DNA of 64,000 bases from Allobosea caraganae (GCF_003351345.1 NZ_QQTO01000033.1:248001-312000); one strand, 5' to 3'; positions 19,875 to 28,867 are shown, numbered from the stretch's first letter. Made by a program: numbers and translations. The notes: generated from the sequence alone by a model not told the origin.

Positions 19875-20752
19875 CGGTTTTCGATAAGGCCGCCCTGCTG
19901 AAGCGCTTCCGGGCCATGGTTGCGGCCGGCGAACCCATCATCGGCGGCGGCGCCGGGACCGGGCTTTCGGCCAAATCCGAGGAGGCCGGCGGCATCGACC
20001 TCATCGTCATCTACAATTCCGGCCGCTATCGCATGGCAGGCAGAGGCTCGCTGTCGGGGCTGATGCCCTATGGTGACGCCAACGCCATCGTCATGGAGAT
20101 GGCGGCCGAGGTGCTGCCGGTGGTGAAGAAGACGCCGGTCATCGCGGGCGTCTGCGGCACCGACCCATTCCGCCGCATGGACGTCTTCCTCGACGAGGTC
20201 AGGCGGATCGGCTTCGCCGGCGTCCAGAATTTCCCGACGGTCGGGCTGATCGACGGCGTCTTCCGCAGGAATCTCGAAGAGACCGGCATGGGCTATGGGC
20301 TCGAGGTCGAGATGATCGCGCTTGCCAACCGGAAGGGTCTGCTGACCACGCCCTACGTCTTCTGCGAGGAGGATGCGCGGGCGATGGCGAAGGCGGGCGC
20401 GGACATCATCGTCTGCCATCTCGGCCTGACGACGGGTGGCTCGATCGGCGCCGAGACGGCGCTGAAGCTGGCGGAATGCCCGGCGCTCGTCGACCGCTGG
20501 GCGGCCGCGGCGCTCAAGGTCAGGAAAGACGTGATCGTGCTCGTCCATGGCGGTCCGGCCGCCGAGCCGGCCGATGCCGAGTTCATCATGAAGAACACGC
20601 GGCACTGCCACGGCTTCTATGGCGCGTCCTCGATGGAGCGCCTGCCGGTCGAGGTCGCAATCAGCGACCGGACCCGCGCCTTCAAGCAGATCAGCCGCAT
20701 GCAAGCGACCAAGAGACCGGCACGCAAAGCCGGCAGGAGCAGGAAATCATGA
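19871..20752 (+). CDS. Tm-1-type TIM-barrel protein (PEP-hydrolase/TIM-br_sig_trns family)
   Basis: 293 residues, predicted cytoplasmic TIM barrel. Family signatures seen: [65 protein letters not shown], and the C-terminal [14 protein letters not shown]. The start at 19871 overlaps the stop of the UPF0261 fusion (ATGA), so the two are probably made in a fixed ratio. The family's enzymatic role is poorly defined; its name comes from similarity to phosphoenolpyruvate-acting barrels, and that activity should not be assumed here. Confidence 0.85.
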   Translation: MTVFDKAALLKRFRAMVAAGEPIIGGGAGTGLSAKSEEAGGIDLIVIYNSGRYRMAGRGSLSGLMPYGDANAIVMEMAAEVLPVVKKTPVIAGVCGTDPFRRMDVFLDEVRRIGFAGVQNFPTVGLIDGVFRRNLEETGMGYGLEVEMIALANRKGLLTTPYVFCEEDARAMAKAGADIIVCHLGLTTGGSIGAETALKLAECPALVDRWAAAALKVRKDVIVLVHGGPAAEPADAEFIMKNTRHCHGFYGASSMERLPVEVAISDRTRAFKQISRMQATKRPARKAGRSRKS

Positions 20753-20769
20753 CAGTCCGTCCGCCCCAC

Positions 20770-20887
20770 AGCCCTCATCCTGAGGAGCGCCGCAGGCGCG
20801 TCTCGAAGGATGCTCCAGGAGGCTCCGGTGACCGCTGGAGCATCCTTCGAGACGCGCTCCTGTGGAGCGCTCCTCAGGATGAGGGCT
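20770..20887. repeat. Large intergenic inverted repeat, REP-like
   Basis: Left arm 20770-20817 and right arm 20836-20887 are complementary over about 48 bp with a few mismatches, around an 18-nt loop. The tips read AGCCCTCATCCTGAGGAGCG and its complement. Each arm also contains a small internal palindrome. This class of element is dispersed through many Hyphomicrobiales genomes. It lies between the TIM-barrel and flotillin genes and could act as an mRNA processing or termination element. Confidence 0.85.
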
Positions 20888-20934
20888 GAGGCGGTGCGCG
20901 GCGGCAATCGAATTCGGGCGGGGAGAACGTCACC

Positions 20935-23832
20935 ATGACAGGGCAACTGATCGGATCGCTGATCCTCTGGCTGATCGTGGCGGTGATCGTCATCGCCATC
21001 ATCGTCTATCTGGTGAACTGGCTCTATCGACGCTCGTCGAAGGAGGTCTCGTTCGTCCGCACCGGCCTGTTCGGCGAAAAGGTCGTGATCAATGGCGGCG
21101 CCTTCGTCCTGCCGATCATCCACGACGTCACGCCAGTCAACATGAACGTCCTGCAGTTGGCGGTGACGCGGGCGAACAACGACGCGCTCATCACCCGCGA
21201 CCGGATGCGCGTCGACATCGACGCCGAGTTCTACGTCCGGGTCCGGCCGCAGCGTGAGGCGGTCTCGGTCGCCGCCGCCACGCTCGGCCGGCGCACGCTC
21301 CAGCCCGACCAGCTCAATGCGCTCCTCTCCGGCAAGTTCATCTCGGCGCTGCGCACCGTCGCCTCCGAGATGACGATGGAGGAGATGCACGAGCAGCGCG
21401 GAACCTATGTCCAGCGCGTCAAGGACGCCGCCGCCGAGGCGCTCGACCAGAACGGGCTCGTGCTGGAATCGGTTGCGCTGACCGATCTCGACCAGACCGA
21501 CCTGCAATATTTCAACCCGTCCAACCGCTTCGACGCGGAAGGCCTGACGCGGATCATCGAGGAGATCGAGGACAAGCGGAAGCTGCGCAACGACATCGAG
21601 CAGGGCGCGATGATCCGCATCCGCACCCGCAACCTCGAAGCCGAGCGCCAGGCGCTCGACATCGAGCGCGAGAGCGAGGGGGCCAGGCTCGAACAGCAGC
21701 GCGAGATCGAGATCAAGCGCGCCGTGCAGCGCGCCGAGATCGCCCGCGAGCGCGCCGCCCGCGACACCGAGGCCGAGCAGGCCCAGATCCAGTCGCGCGA
21801 GGAGATCGAGAAGTCGCGGATCGCCAACGAGCGCGCGATCAGCGAGGCGCGCATCGCCTCCGAGAAGGACATCCGCCAGCAGGAGATCGACCGTACCCGC
21901 GCCGTCGAGGAGGCCGAGATCGGCGCGCGCGAGCAGGTCGAGAAGGCGCGCATCACCAACGAGCAGGCGATCAGCGTCGCCCGCATCGCCTCCGAGCGCG
22001 ATATCCGCCAGAAGGAGATCGAGCGCACCAAGGTGCTGGAAGGAGCCGAGATAGCCGCCCGCGAGGCGACCGAGCGGGCGCGCATCGTGCAGGAGGCCAC
22101 GATCAGCGCCGAGCGCATCGGCCGCGAGCAGGAGGTCCGCAATCGCGAGATCGAGCGCACGCGTGTCCTCGACGAGGAGGATATCGCGGCGCGCGAATCG
22201 GTCGAAACCGCCCGCATCGCCCAGGAGGAGCGCGTGCGCGCCCTGCAGATCGCGCGCAATCGGGCGCTCGACGAAGCCGAGATCGCCGCGCGCGAAGCCA
22301 TCGAGAAGGCGCGGATCGCGCAGGAGAACACGATCGCGGCCGACCGCATCGCGCTCGACCAACGCACCCGCCTGTTGGAGATCGGACGCACCGAGGCGAT
22401 CGAGGCCGCCGAGATCTCGGCCCGCGAGGCGATCGAGAAGGCCCGCATCAGCCAGGAGAAGACCGTCTCCAGCGAACGCATCCGCCGCGACGAGGAGGTC
22501 CGCAATCTGGAGATCGCCCGCAACCAGGCGATCGACACCGCCGAGATCGCGGCGCGCGAGGCGACCGAGGCCGCCCGCATCGCCCAGGAGCGGGTCAATG
22601 CGGCCGAGCGCATCGCCGCCGAGCTCGCCACCAAGGAGCTCGAGATCAAGCGCTCGGCCGAACTCGACACAGCCGAGCTCAAGCGTCGCGACACGGTCGA
22701 GCGCCAGCGCATCACAACCGAGCTCGGCCTCGACAAGGAGCGGATCGACTCGAGCAAGACCCGCGAGATGCATCAGATCGCCCAGAAGAAGGCGGTCGAG
22801 GTCGCCGAGGAGGACCGCGCCATCGCGCTCGCGGCCAAGAAGGTCGAGCGCACCGATGCCGACAAGGTGCTGCGCCAGGCCGAGATCACGGCGAGCCAGC
22901 AGGTCGAGACCGTCGGCATCGCCCGCGAGCAGGCGCTCGAAGCCGCCCGGATCGAGCGCCGCCAGGCGCTGGAGCAGCTCGAGATCGCCCGCGGCCAGGC
23001 GCTGCAAGAGGCCCAGATCGCCTCCAACGAGGAGGTCGAGCGCGCCCGCATCTCCTCCGACCGGGGGCTCGACGAGGCCCGCGTCGGCCGCCAGCGCGAG
23101 CTGCGCAAGCTTGAGATCAACCGCGAGCGCGAGGTCGAGAGCGCCGCGATGGACAAGGCGATCGCGCTCTATGCCAAGTCGCTGGAGGAATCGGCGGCGC
23201 AGGCCAGCGCCGAGATCGCCCGCGCCAAGGCGGTCGAGGCCGAGGAGCAGGTCAAGACGGTCCGCGAGAGCGAGGGCGCAAGGCGCCGCAAGACCGTCGA
23301 GGTCCTGCTGGCCGAGAAGGCGGCCGAGGAATCGCGCATCGCGGCCGGAGCCGAGAAGGTGCGCCGAGCCGTCGATGCCGAGGCGCAGAAGCTGCTCTAC
23401 GAGGCCGAGAACGTCCTCAGCGACGGGGCGCGCTACGGGCTCTTCCGCCGCCGCCTGCTCGACAAGATCGAGGGCATCGTGCGCGAGAGCGTCAAGCCCC
23501 TCGAGAAGATCGAGGGCATCCGCATCCTCCATGTCGACGGGCTTGCGGGCGCCGGCGCGAGTGGCGGCGCGGGAGGCGCGGCGCGCTCTCCGACCGACGA
23601 GGTCATCGAGTCGGCCCTGCGCTACCGGGTGCAGGCGCCGATGATCGACCAGGTGCTGAAGGAGATCGGCATCGAGGGCGGCAACCTCGCCAAGATGGGC
23701 GGCTTGATGCGCGAGGCCTCCGACCTGCAGCGCGTCGCCAAGGATGCCCAGCCCGCCAAGCCGAAGGAAGGTGGTGGCGAGGGCACTGGACCGGGCGCCG
23801 ATCCGGCTGCCGGTTCGAGCAAGAAGTCGTGA
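20935..23832 (+). CDS. Giant flotillin/SPFH-domain membrane protein with hendecad coiled-coil repeats
   Basis: 965 residues against about 450-600 for typical flotillins. An N-terminal TM segment at 4-28 (SLILWLIVAVIVIAIIVYLV) precedes an SPFH/Band-7 domain at about 30-230. Residues 285-581 are seven tandem repeats of 44 residues (one of 33), built of 11-residue units with a consensus like IAAREAIEKARI at each start. Helical charged sequence continues to about 850. The C-terminus has a Gly/Ala-rich segment and a Flot-like tail. GGGAGA precedes the start by about 9 bp. It lies between the Tm-1 genes and the molybdenum hydroxylase cluster, in the same direction; a membrane scaffold role for those enzymes is an inference. 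Confidence 0.87.
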   Translation: MTGQLIGSLILWLIVAVIVIAIIVYLVNWLYRRSSKEVSFVRTGLFGEKVVINGGAFVLPIIHDVTPVNMNVLQLAVTRANNDALITRDRMRVDIDAEFYVRVRPQREAVSVAAATLGRRTLQPDQLNALLSGKFISALRTVASEMTMEEMHEQRGTYVQRVKDAAAEALDQNGLVLESVALTDLDQTDLQYFNPSNRFDAEGLTRIIEEIEDKRKLRNDIEQGAMIRIRTRNLEAERQALDIERESEGARLEQQREIEIKRAVQRAEIARERAARDTEAEQAQIQSREEIEKSRIANERAISEARIASEKDIRQQEIDRTRAVEEAEIGAREQVEKARITNEQAISVARIASERDIRQKEIERTKVLEGAEIAAREATERARIVQEATISAERIGREQEVRNREIERTRVLDEEDIAARESVETARIAQEERVRALQIARNRALDEAEIAAREAIEKARIAQENTIAADRIALDQRTRLLEIGRTEAIEAAEISAREAIEKARISQEKTVSSERIRRDEEVRNLEIARNQAIDTAEIAAREATEAARIAQERVNAAERIAAELATKELEIKRSAELDTAELKRRDTVERQRITTELGLDKERIDSSKTREMHQIAQKKAVEVAEEDRAIALAAKKVERTDADKVLRQAEITASQQVETVGIAREQALEAARIERRQALEQLEIARGQALQEAQIASNEEVERARISSDRGLDEARVGRQRELRKLEINREREVESAAMDKAIALYAKSLEESAAQASAEIARAKAVEAEEQVKTVRESEGARRRKTVEVLLAEKAAEESRIAAGAEKVRRAVDAEAQKLLYEAENVLSDGARYGLFRRRLLDKIEGIVRESVKPLEKIEGIRILHVDGLAGAGASGGAGGAARSPTDEVIESALRYRVQAPMIDQVLKEIGIEGGNLAKMGGLMREASDLQRVAKDAQPAKPKEGGGEGTGPGADPAAGSSKKS

Positions 23833-23843
23833 GGCGCTGAACC

Positions 23844-24281
23844 ATGGCCCGTGTCTACGCCTCCAGCGTCATCGCCGCCCCCGCCGCCCGGGTCTGGGCC
23901 CGCGTGCGCGATTTCAACGGCCTGCCGAACTGGCATCCCCGGATCGCCGAGAGCCGGATCGAGAATGGCGAGCCCTCCGACAAGGTCGGCTGCATTCGCG
24001 CCTTCTCGCTGCGCAGCGGCGACCGGCTGCGCGAGCAACTGCTCGGCCTGTCCGACTACGACATGTTCTGCACCTACGCGATCCTCGACTCGCCGATGCC
24101 GCTGACCAACTATGTCGCGACGCTGCGCCTGACGCCGATCACCGACCAGGAGCGCACTTTCATCGAGTGGTCGGCCGATTTCGACTGCGCGCCCGAGCAA
24201 GAGGCCGAGCTCGTCGCGGGCATTGGCACCAATGTCTTCCAGGGCGGTTTCGACGCCCTCAAGCGCGCTTTCGGGGGATAG
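23844..24281 (+). CDS. SRPBCC-family ligand-binding protein (polyketide cyclase/CoxG-like), copy 1
   Basis: 145 residues, START/Bet v1-like fold: ASSVIAAPAARVWARVRDFN opening, NWHPRIAESRIENG, and a C-terminal long helix. Such small hydrophobic-pocket proteins accompany molybdenum hydroxylases (CoxG in CO dehydrogenase clusters) and bind substrates or help recruit the enzyme to the membrane. It starts 11 bp after the flotillin stop with GAGG upstream. It is a paralogue of the next gene, sharing motifs such as the W-H-P and SDKVGCIR-like segments. Confidence 0.82.
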   Translation: MARVYASSVIAAPAARVWARVRDFNGLPNWHPRIAESRIENGEPSDKVGCIRAFSLRSGDRLREQLLGLSDYDMFCTYAILDSPMPLTNYVATLRLTPITDQERTFIEWSADFDCAPEQEAELVAGIGTNVFQGGFDALKRAFGG

Positions 24282-24283
24282 CC

Positions 24284-24736
24284 ATGCCCCATGTCGTCCG
24301 CAGCACGATCATCGACGCTCCGGTGGACCGGCTCTGGTCGGTCCTGCGCGACTTCAACGGCCATGAGCGCTGGCATCCGATCGTCAGGGTCAGCGAGATC
24401 GAGCGCGGGCACCCATCCGACCGGGTTGGCTGCATCAGACGCTTCACGCTGCAGGACGGCAGCGAATTGCGCGAGCAACTGCTCACGCTCTCCGATCTCG
24501 AAATGACGTTCAGCTATTGCCTGCTCGATACGCCGATCCCGCTCTTCAACTACGTCGCCCATGTCCGGCTGTTGCCCGTCACCGACGGGAATCGCAGCTT
24601 CTGGCACTGGGAGAGCCGCTTCACCACGCCGCCGGGACGGGAAGCCGAGCTAGCGAGGATCGTCGGCGACGAGGTCTACACCAACGGGATCGAGGCCGTC
24701 CGCCGCCTGCCCGAACTCGCACGCGAGGACGCCTGA
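24284..24736 (+). CDS. SRPBCC-family ligand-binding protein (polyketide cyclase/CoxG-like), copy 2
   Basis: 150 residues, same START/Bet v1-like fold as its neighbour, from which it is separated by 2 bp: IIDAPVDRLWSVLRDFNGHE, RWHPIVRVSEIERG, VGCIRRFTLQDGSELREQLL. The paired motifs in both proteins indicate tandem duplication followed by divergence. It is followed after 1 bp by the FAD subunit of the hydroxylase. Two non-identical pockets may serve substrate and product or form a heterodimer (inference). Confidence 0.82.
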   Translation: MPHVVRSTIIDAPVDRLWSVLRDFNGHERWHPIVRVSEIERGHPSDRVGCIRRFTLQDGSELREQLLTLSDLEMTFSYCLLDTPIPLFNYVAHVRLLPVTDGNRSFWHWESRFTTPPGREAELARIVGDEVYTNGIEAVRRLPELAREDA

Positions 24737-24737
24737 C

Positions 24738-25559
24738 ATGCTCGACGTGAGAAGCTGCGCCAGCCTGTCGGAAGCGTCGGGCATCCTGCTGGGAGACCGG
24801 CACGCCCGGCTGGTGGGCGGCGGCACGCTGGTGATGCGTGACGTCAACGAGGGCCGGCTGACCGAGGGCACGCTCGTGCGCGTCGTCGACCCTGTCTTCC
24901 GGCAGATGAATGCCGGCGGGCCGCGCATCGAACTCGGTGCCGGCGTGACCATGGCGATGGTCCTGGCCAGCCGCGAGCTCGCCTTCCTGCATCCGGCGGC
25001 GCGCGGGATCGGCGGCCCGGCGATCCGGACGATGGCGACGATCGGTGGCAACCTCTTCGCCGATACGCCCTATGGCGATTTCACGGTCGCGCTGCTCGCG
25101 CTGGACGCGCAGATCGTGGTCCAGGCGGGCTACGGCTCGGGCCGGGCGATGCCGCTGGAGGAGTTTCTGGCGGCCCGCGAACGGGGCGGGCAGGGGCTGG
25201 TGACCGGGGTCCAGTTCGCGCGGCCGCAGAACGCCAGTGAGTTCCATTTCCGCAAGGTCGCCCGCGTCAAGCCGAAGGGCATCTCGGTGTTGTCGATCGC
25301 GGCTCATCTGCCGCTGTCCGGTGGCCGGGTGGCGCAGGCGCGCGTCGCCTATGGCGCGATGGCGCCGACGCCGATCCGGGCGCGGGGCGTCGAGCGTGCA
25401 CTCGAAGGCAAGGCGCTTGATGCCGGCGCGATCCAGGCGGCCAAGCAGGCGGCGCTGGAAGGCTGCCGGCCGGCGACCGATGCGATCGCCAGCGAGTGGT
25501 ATCGCCGCGAGGTCATGCCCGTTCATCTCGGCCGGCTGCTGGCCGGCGACGGCCGCTAG
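24738..25559 (+). CDS. Molybdenum hydroxylase FAD-binding (medium) subunit
   Basis: 273 residues, CoxM/xanthine-dehydrogenase FAD-domain family. Seen: LVGGGTLVMRDVNEG in the first FAD-binding motif, and IGGPAIRTMATIGGNLFADTPYGDF, the family TIGGN motif that binds FAD phosphate. The C-terminal CO_deh_flav_C domain (EFHFRKVARVKPKGISVLS) follows. It transfers electrons from the iron-sulfur subunit to an acceptor. Gene order FAD, FeS, Mo is that of Cox-type clusters. Confidence 0.9.
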   Translation: MLDVRSCASLSEASGILLGDRHARLVGGGTLVMRDVNEGRLTEGTLVRVVDPVFRQMNAGGPRIELGAGVTMAMVLASRELAFLHPAARGIGGPAIRTMATIGGNLFADTPYGDFTVALLALDAQIVVQAGYGSGRAMPLEEFLAARERGGQGLVTGVQFARPQNASEFHFRKVARVKPKGISVLSIAAHLPLSGGRVAQARVAYGAMAPTPIRARGVERALEGKALDAGAIQAAKQAALEGCRPATDAIASEWYRREVMPVHLGRLLAGDGR

Positions 25560-25569
25560 GGAGGCGCGC

Positions 25570-26052
25570 ATGGCCAAGATACCGGTCCAGTTCCGGCTCA
25601 ACGGCTCCGACCGCGCCGCCTTCGTCGACGCGCCGGAGACCCTGCTCAACACGCTGCGGCGCGGGCTCGGCGATTTCGCGCCGAAATATGGCTGCGGCCA
25701 GGGCACTTGCGGCGTCTGCACCGTGCTGGTCGACGGCGAGCCGCAGCTTGCCTGCCTCACGCTCTCCGTCGCCTGCGAGGGCCGCGAGATCGAGACGGCG
25801 TCCGGCATGGCCGATGGCCCGGACCTCCACCCGCTGCAGGCCGCCTTCATGGACCATTTCGCTGCCCAGTGCGGCTTTTGCACGCCGGGCATGCTGACGG
25901 CTGCCCGCGCGCTGCTGGCGAAGAACCCGAACCCGAGCCGCGACGAGGTCGTCGAGGGCATCAGCGGCAACATCTGCCGCTGCACCGGCTACGAGCCGAT
26001 CATCGCTGCGATCCTTGCCGCCGCGAGCGCCCCCGGCGCGCGCCGGGCTTGA
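25570..26052 (+). CDS. Molybdenum hydroxylase [2Fe-2S] (small) subunit
   Basis: 160 residues. The plant-type [2Fe-2S] cluster ligands are seen in GCGQGTCGVCTVLVDG with a later CLTL. The second, alpha-helical cluster domain carries QCGFCTPGM and GNICRCTGYEP. All eight ligand cysteines appear present. GGAGG at 25560 precedes the ATG at 25570 by about 6 bp; the frame is open further upstream inside the FAD gene but without a better start. It carries electrons between Mo cofactor and FAD. Confidence 0.93.
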   Translation: MAKIPVQFRLNGSDRAAFVDAPETLLNTLRRGLGDFAPKYGCGQGTCGVCTVLVDGEPQLACLTLSVACEGREIETASGMADGPDLHPLQAAFMDHFAAQCGFCTPGMLTAARALLAKNPNPSRDEVVEGISGNICRCTGYEPIIAAILAAASAPGARRA

Positions 26053-26066
26053 GGGAGAAGGCTGCC

Positions 26067-27818
26067 ATGCTGGAAATGCGCAAGGACATCTTCGCCGACG
26101 AGCGCGACGACAACCTCAACGTCATCGGTAAGGGGCTGCAGCGGCAGGACATGCCGGGGCACGTCACTGGGCGCACGCGCTACTTCGACGACCACGCCTT
26201 CGACGGGATGCTGCATCTCAAGGTGGTGCGCAGCCCGCATGCCCATGCCCGCATCCGCTCGATCGATATCGCCGCCGCGCAAAGGGCGCCGGGCGTGAAG
26301 CGCGTGCTGCGCGGCGCGGACGTGCCGGTCAACAAGAACACGCTGCTGAGCCTGATCAATTTCGGCAAGGACGACGAACCGTCGCTGGCGGTCGACAAAG
26401 TCAGCTACAAGGGCGAGCCGGTGGTCGCGATCATCGCCGACAGCGAGGCTGCGGCGCTGGCGGCGCGCCAGCTCGTGCGCATCGACTACGACCTGCTGCC
26501 GAACGTGTTCGACGTCGAGGAGGCGCTGAAGCCGGGCGCACCGGTGGTCAACGAGACCTATCCGGGCAACTATTTCGAATATCACCAGCGCTACGACCAC
26601 CAGAAGCTGCGCTTCGGCGATGTCGAGAAGGCCTTCGCCCAGGCCGACATGGTGCTTGAGCACCGCTACCAGATGTCTCCGATCGAACACGCGCCGACGG
26701 AGACCAACGGCTCGATCGCCGCGCCCGAGCAGAACGGCCGCTTCGTCGTGCATTCCTGCGCGCAGGGCCTGTTCTTCGCGCTCGGCACCGCGGCCAAGAT
26801 CGTCGATGTCGAGTCGAACCGCCTGCACTTCATCGGCGGCACGGTCGGCGGCGGCTTCGGCGGCAAGGTCGACGCGCTGACCGAGCCGCTCGCCGTGCTC
26901 GGCGCGATGCTGACCGGCAAGCCGGTGCGCTTCGTGCTCGATCGCGAGGAGGAGATGCTCTACGGCTCGCCGCGCGGGGCCGAGCGCATCTACGTCAAGG
27001 ACGGGCTGATGCGGGACGGGCGCATCGTCGCCCGCTCTATCCGCAGCTATTTCGACGCCGGCGCCTATACCCGGCTGTCGAGCTATGCCGCGATCAAGTG
27101 CACCGCGCATCTGCCGGGCCCGTACTGGATCCCGAACGTCGCCTCCGACGTCTATGTCGCCTACACCAACCGCTGCCCCTCCACCGCGATGCGCGGCTTT
27201 GGCGTCACGGCGGTGGATTTCGCGCTGGAAGTCCAGATGGACCGGCTCGCCGAGGCGGCGAATCTCGACCCGATGGAATTCCGCGTCCTCAACGCCTATC
27301 GCGACGGCGACATGAAGGCGCATCGCCGCGTCGCCAAGAATACCGCGCTGATCGAATGCGTGCAGGTCGTGGCCGAGAAGGCGAACTGGCCGCTCTCCGA
27401 GCAGGCGAAGCGGCAGTCATCGCTGACCGGCGGCGTGGGCGAACGGGCGCTGATCCCAGCGACGCCGCTCGACCAGCGCGGCCAGATCGGCCGGCCTGAT
27501 ACGCGCAACGCGCCGTCGAGCCAGGTGCTGCCTGCCGGCACCGCGCGCATCCCGCTGAGCAAGCAGCCGGTGATGGAGGGCGATCGCGACGGCCGGGCCA
27601 AGCCCACGCAGGTGCCGCGCTACGAGTCCGCGCAGCCGATAGCGGCGCTGCCGCCCTACCAGCCGGCGCAGACCTCCAATCCGCCGGCCCCGGCCTACCA
27701 GCCACCGCCGGCCTATCAGCCGTCGCCGCCGCCGCCCGCCCCGCCACCTGCCGCCCCGGCGCAGACGCAGCATGGCGCGGTGCGGTTCTCGTCGGTCTTC
27801 GGCACGAGGAGGCGCTGA
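26067..27818 (+). CDS. Molybdenum hydroxylase large subunit, N-terminal half with proline-rich tail
   Basis: 583 residues. The start at 26067 has GAGGGAG upstream. It holds the aldehyde-oxidase/xanthine-dehydrogenase a/b hammerhead domain (GHVTGRTRYFDDHAFDGM, SPHAHARIRSIDI) and the first Mo-cofactor domain (GTVGGGFGGKVD, STAMRGFGVTAVDFALEVQ). The family would normally continue into the second Mo domain. Instead the ORF ends with about 140 residues of low-complexity Pro/Ala/Gln sequence, with PAYQPPPAYQPSPPPP-like runs. The second Mo domain is encoded by the next gene after 1 bp. The active-site loop is xanthine-dehydrogenase-like, not the AYxCSFR of form I CO dehydrogenase. Confidence 0.88.
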   Translation: MLEMRKDIFADERDDNLNVIGKGLQRQDMPGHVTGRTRYFDDHAFDGMLHLKVVRSPHAHARIRSIDIAAAQRAPGVKRVLRGADVPVNKNTLLSLINFGKDDEPSLAVDKVSYKGEPVVAIIADSEAAALAARQLVRIDYDLLPNVFDVEEALKPGAPVVNETYPGNYFEYHQRYDHQKLRFGDVEKAFAQADMVLEHRYQMSPIEHAPTETNGSIAAPEQNGRFVVHSCAQGLFFALGTAAKIVDVESNRLHFIGGTVGGGFGGKVDALTEPLAVLGAMLTGKPVRFVLDREEEMLYGSPRGAERIYVKDGLMRDGRIVARSIRSYFDAGAYTRLSSYAAIKCTAHLPGPYWIPNVASDVYVAYTNRCPSTAMRGFGVTAVDFALEVQMDRLAEAANLDPMEFRVLNAYRDGDMKAHRRVAKNTALIECVQVVAEKANWPLSEQAKRQSSLTGGVGERALIPATPLDQRGQIGRPDTRNAPSSQVLPAGTARIPLSKQPVMEGDRDGRAKPTQVPRYESAQPIAALPPYQPAQTSNPPAPAYQPPPAYQPSPPPPAPPPAAPAQTQHGAVRFSSVFGTRRR

Positions 27819-27819
27819 G

Positions 27820-28863
27820 ATGGCCCGTCACGAAGGCCGCGGCATGGCCTCGGTCAATTATCCGATCGGCATGAATCTCGGCGGCGATCCGAGCCAGGCG
27901 CTGATCCATTCCAATCCGGACGGCAAGTTCACCGTCGCGCTCTCGGCCATCGATCTCGGCCAGGGCATGAAGCAGGTCTCGCGCCAGATCGCGGCCGAGA
28001 CGCTGGGAGTGCCGATCGAGGACGTCTATGTCGACACCGCCGACAGCGATACCGGCCCGCACGACATGGGCAGCTTCGCCTCGCGCGGCACGCACCGCAT
28101 GGGCAATGCCATCATCGTCGCGGCGCGCGAGGCGCGCGGCGTCCTGCTCGAGGCGGCCGCCGAGGAGCTGGAGGTCAATGCCGCCGATCTCGTCACCGAC
28201 GGGCGCGGCAACATCCATGTCCGCGGCGCGCCGTCGAAGACCATCACGGTGAAGGCGACGGCGCAGGCGGCGCAGTTCAAGCAGGGCAAGACCATCGCCG
28301 GGCGCGGCATCTTCCTAATCCCGCTCTCGGCGGTCGATGCCGATACTGGCGAGATGAACCCGAACACCGCCTTCGCCCATGCCTGTCTCGTCGCCGACGT
28401 TACGGTCGACGACGAGACCGGCGAGGTCGAGGTGCTCAGGATGACCAGCGCCTACGAGCTCGGCCGCGTCATCAACCCGCGCATGGTGGAGCAGCAGCTT
28501 GTGGGCGGCGCCTGGATGGGCATGAGCCACGCGCTCTACGAGACGCCTGAGCCCTATTATCCCAACCCGGAGCACGGCCCGCGCGACTTCAACGAATACC
28601 TGATGCCGGGGCCGGGCGACATCGCGCCCTACCACGTTACCGTGCTGGAACGGCCGGCGCCGGACGGGCCGTTCGGCGGCAAGGGACCGGGCGAGATGTG
28701 TGCCAACCCGGTGCTGCCCGCCGTCGCAAACGCCGTCTACAACGCGATCGGCGTGCGCGTCGACGAATTGCCGATCACGCCGGAGAAGATCCTGCGCGGC
28801 ATCAAGGCCAATGGCGGCGTCAAGCCCGGGCCGCGCCGCGGCGGCCCCGTGAACTGGCGGTGA
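27820..28863 (+). CDS. Molybdenum hydroxylase large subunit, C-terminal half
   Basis: 347 residues starting at ATG 27820, one base after the stop of the N-terminal half. It carries the second molybdopterin-binding domain: VALSAIDLGQGMKQVSRQIA, DTADSDTGPHDMGSFASRGT, and PFGGKGPGEMCANP, whose Glu is the conserved catalytic base. The N-terminus EGRGMASVNYPIGMNLGG matches the middle of undivided homologues. Together with the preceding protein it should rebuild one active site. No frameshift is needed, since each ORF has its own start and a clean end. Confidence 0.88.
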   Translation: MARHEGRGMASVNYPIGMNLGGDPSQALIHSNPDGKFTVALSAIDLGQGMKQVSRQIAAETLGVPIEDVYVDTADSDTGPHDMGSFASRGTHRMGNAIIVAAREARGVLLEAAAEELEVNAADLVTDGRGNIHVRGAPSKTITVKATAQAAQFKQGKTIAGRGIFLIPLSAVDADTGEMNPNTAFAHACLVADVTVDDETGEVEVLRMTSAYELGRVINPRMVEQQLVGGAWMGMSHALYETPEPYYPNPEHGPRDFNEYLMPGPGDIAPYHVTVLERPAPDGPFGGKGPGEMCANPVLPAVANAVYNAIGVRVDELPITPEKILRGIKANGGVKPGPRRGGPVNWR

Positions 28864-28867
28864 CGGC

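Noticed and set aside
20617-23532. A 971-codon open frame on the minus strand across the flotillin gene
   Set aside because: It mirrors the hendecad repeats and is Leu/Asp-rich low complexity; the SPFH frame on the plus strand has a good ribosome-binding site and recognisable domain.
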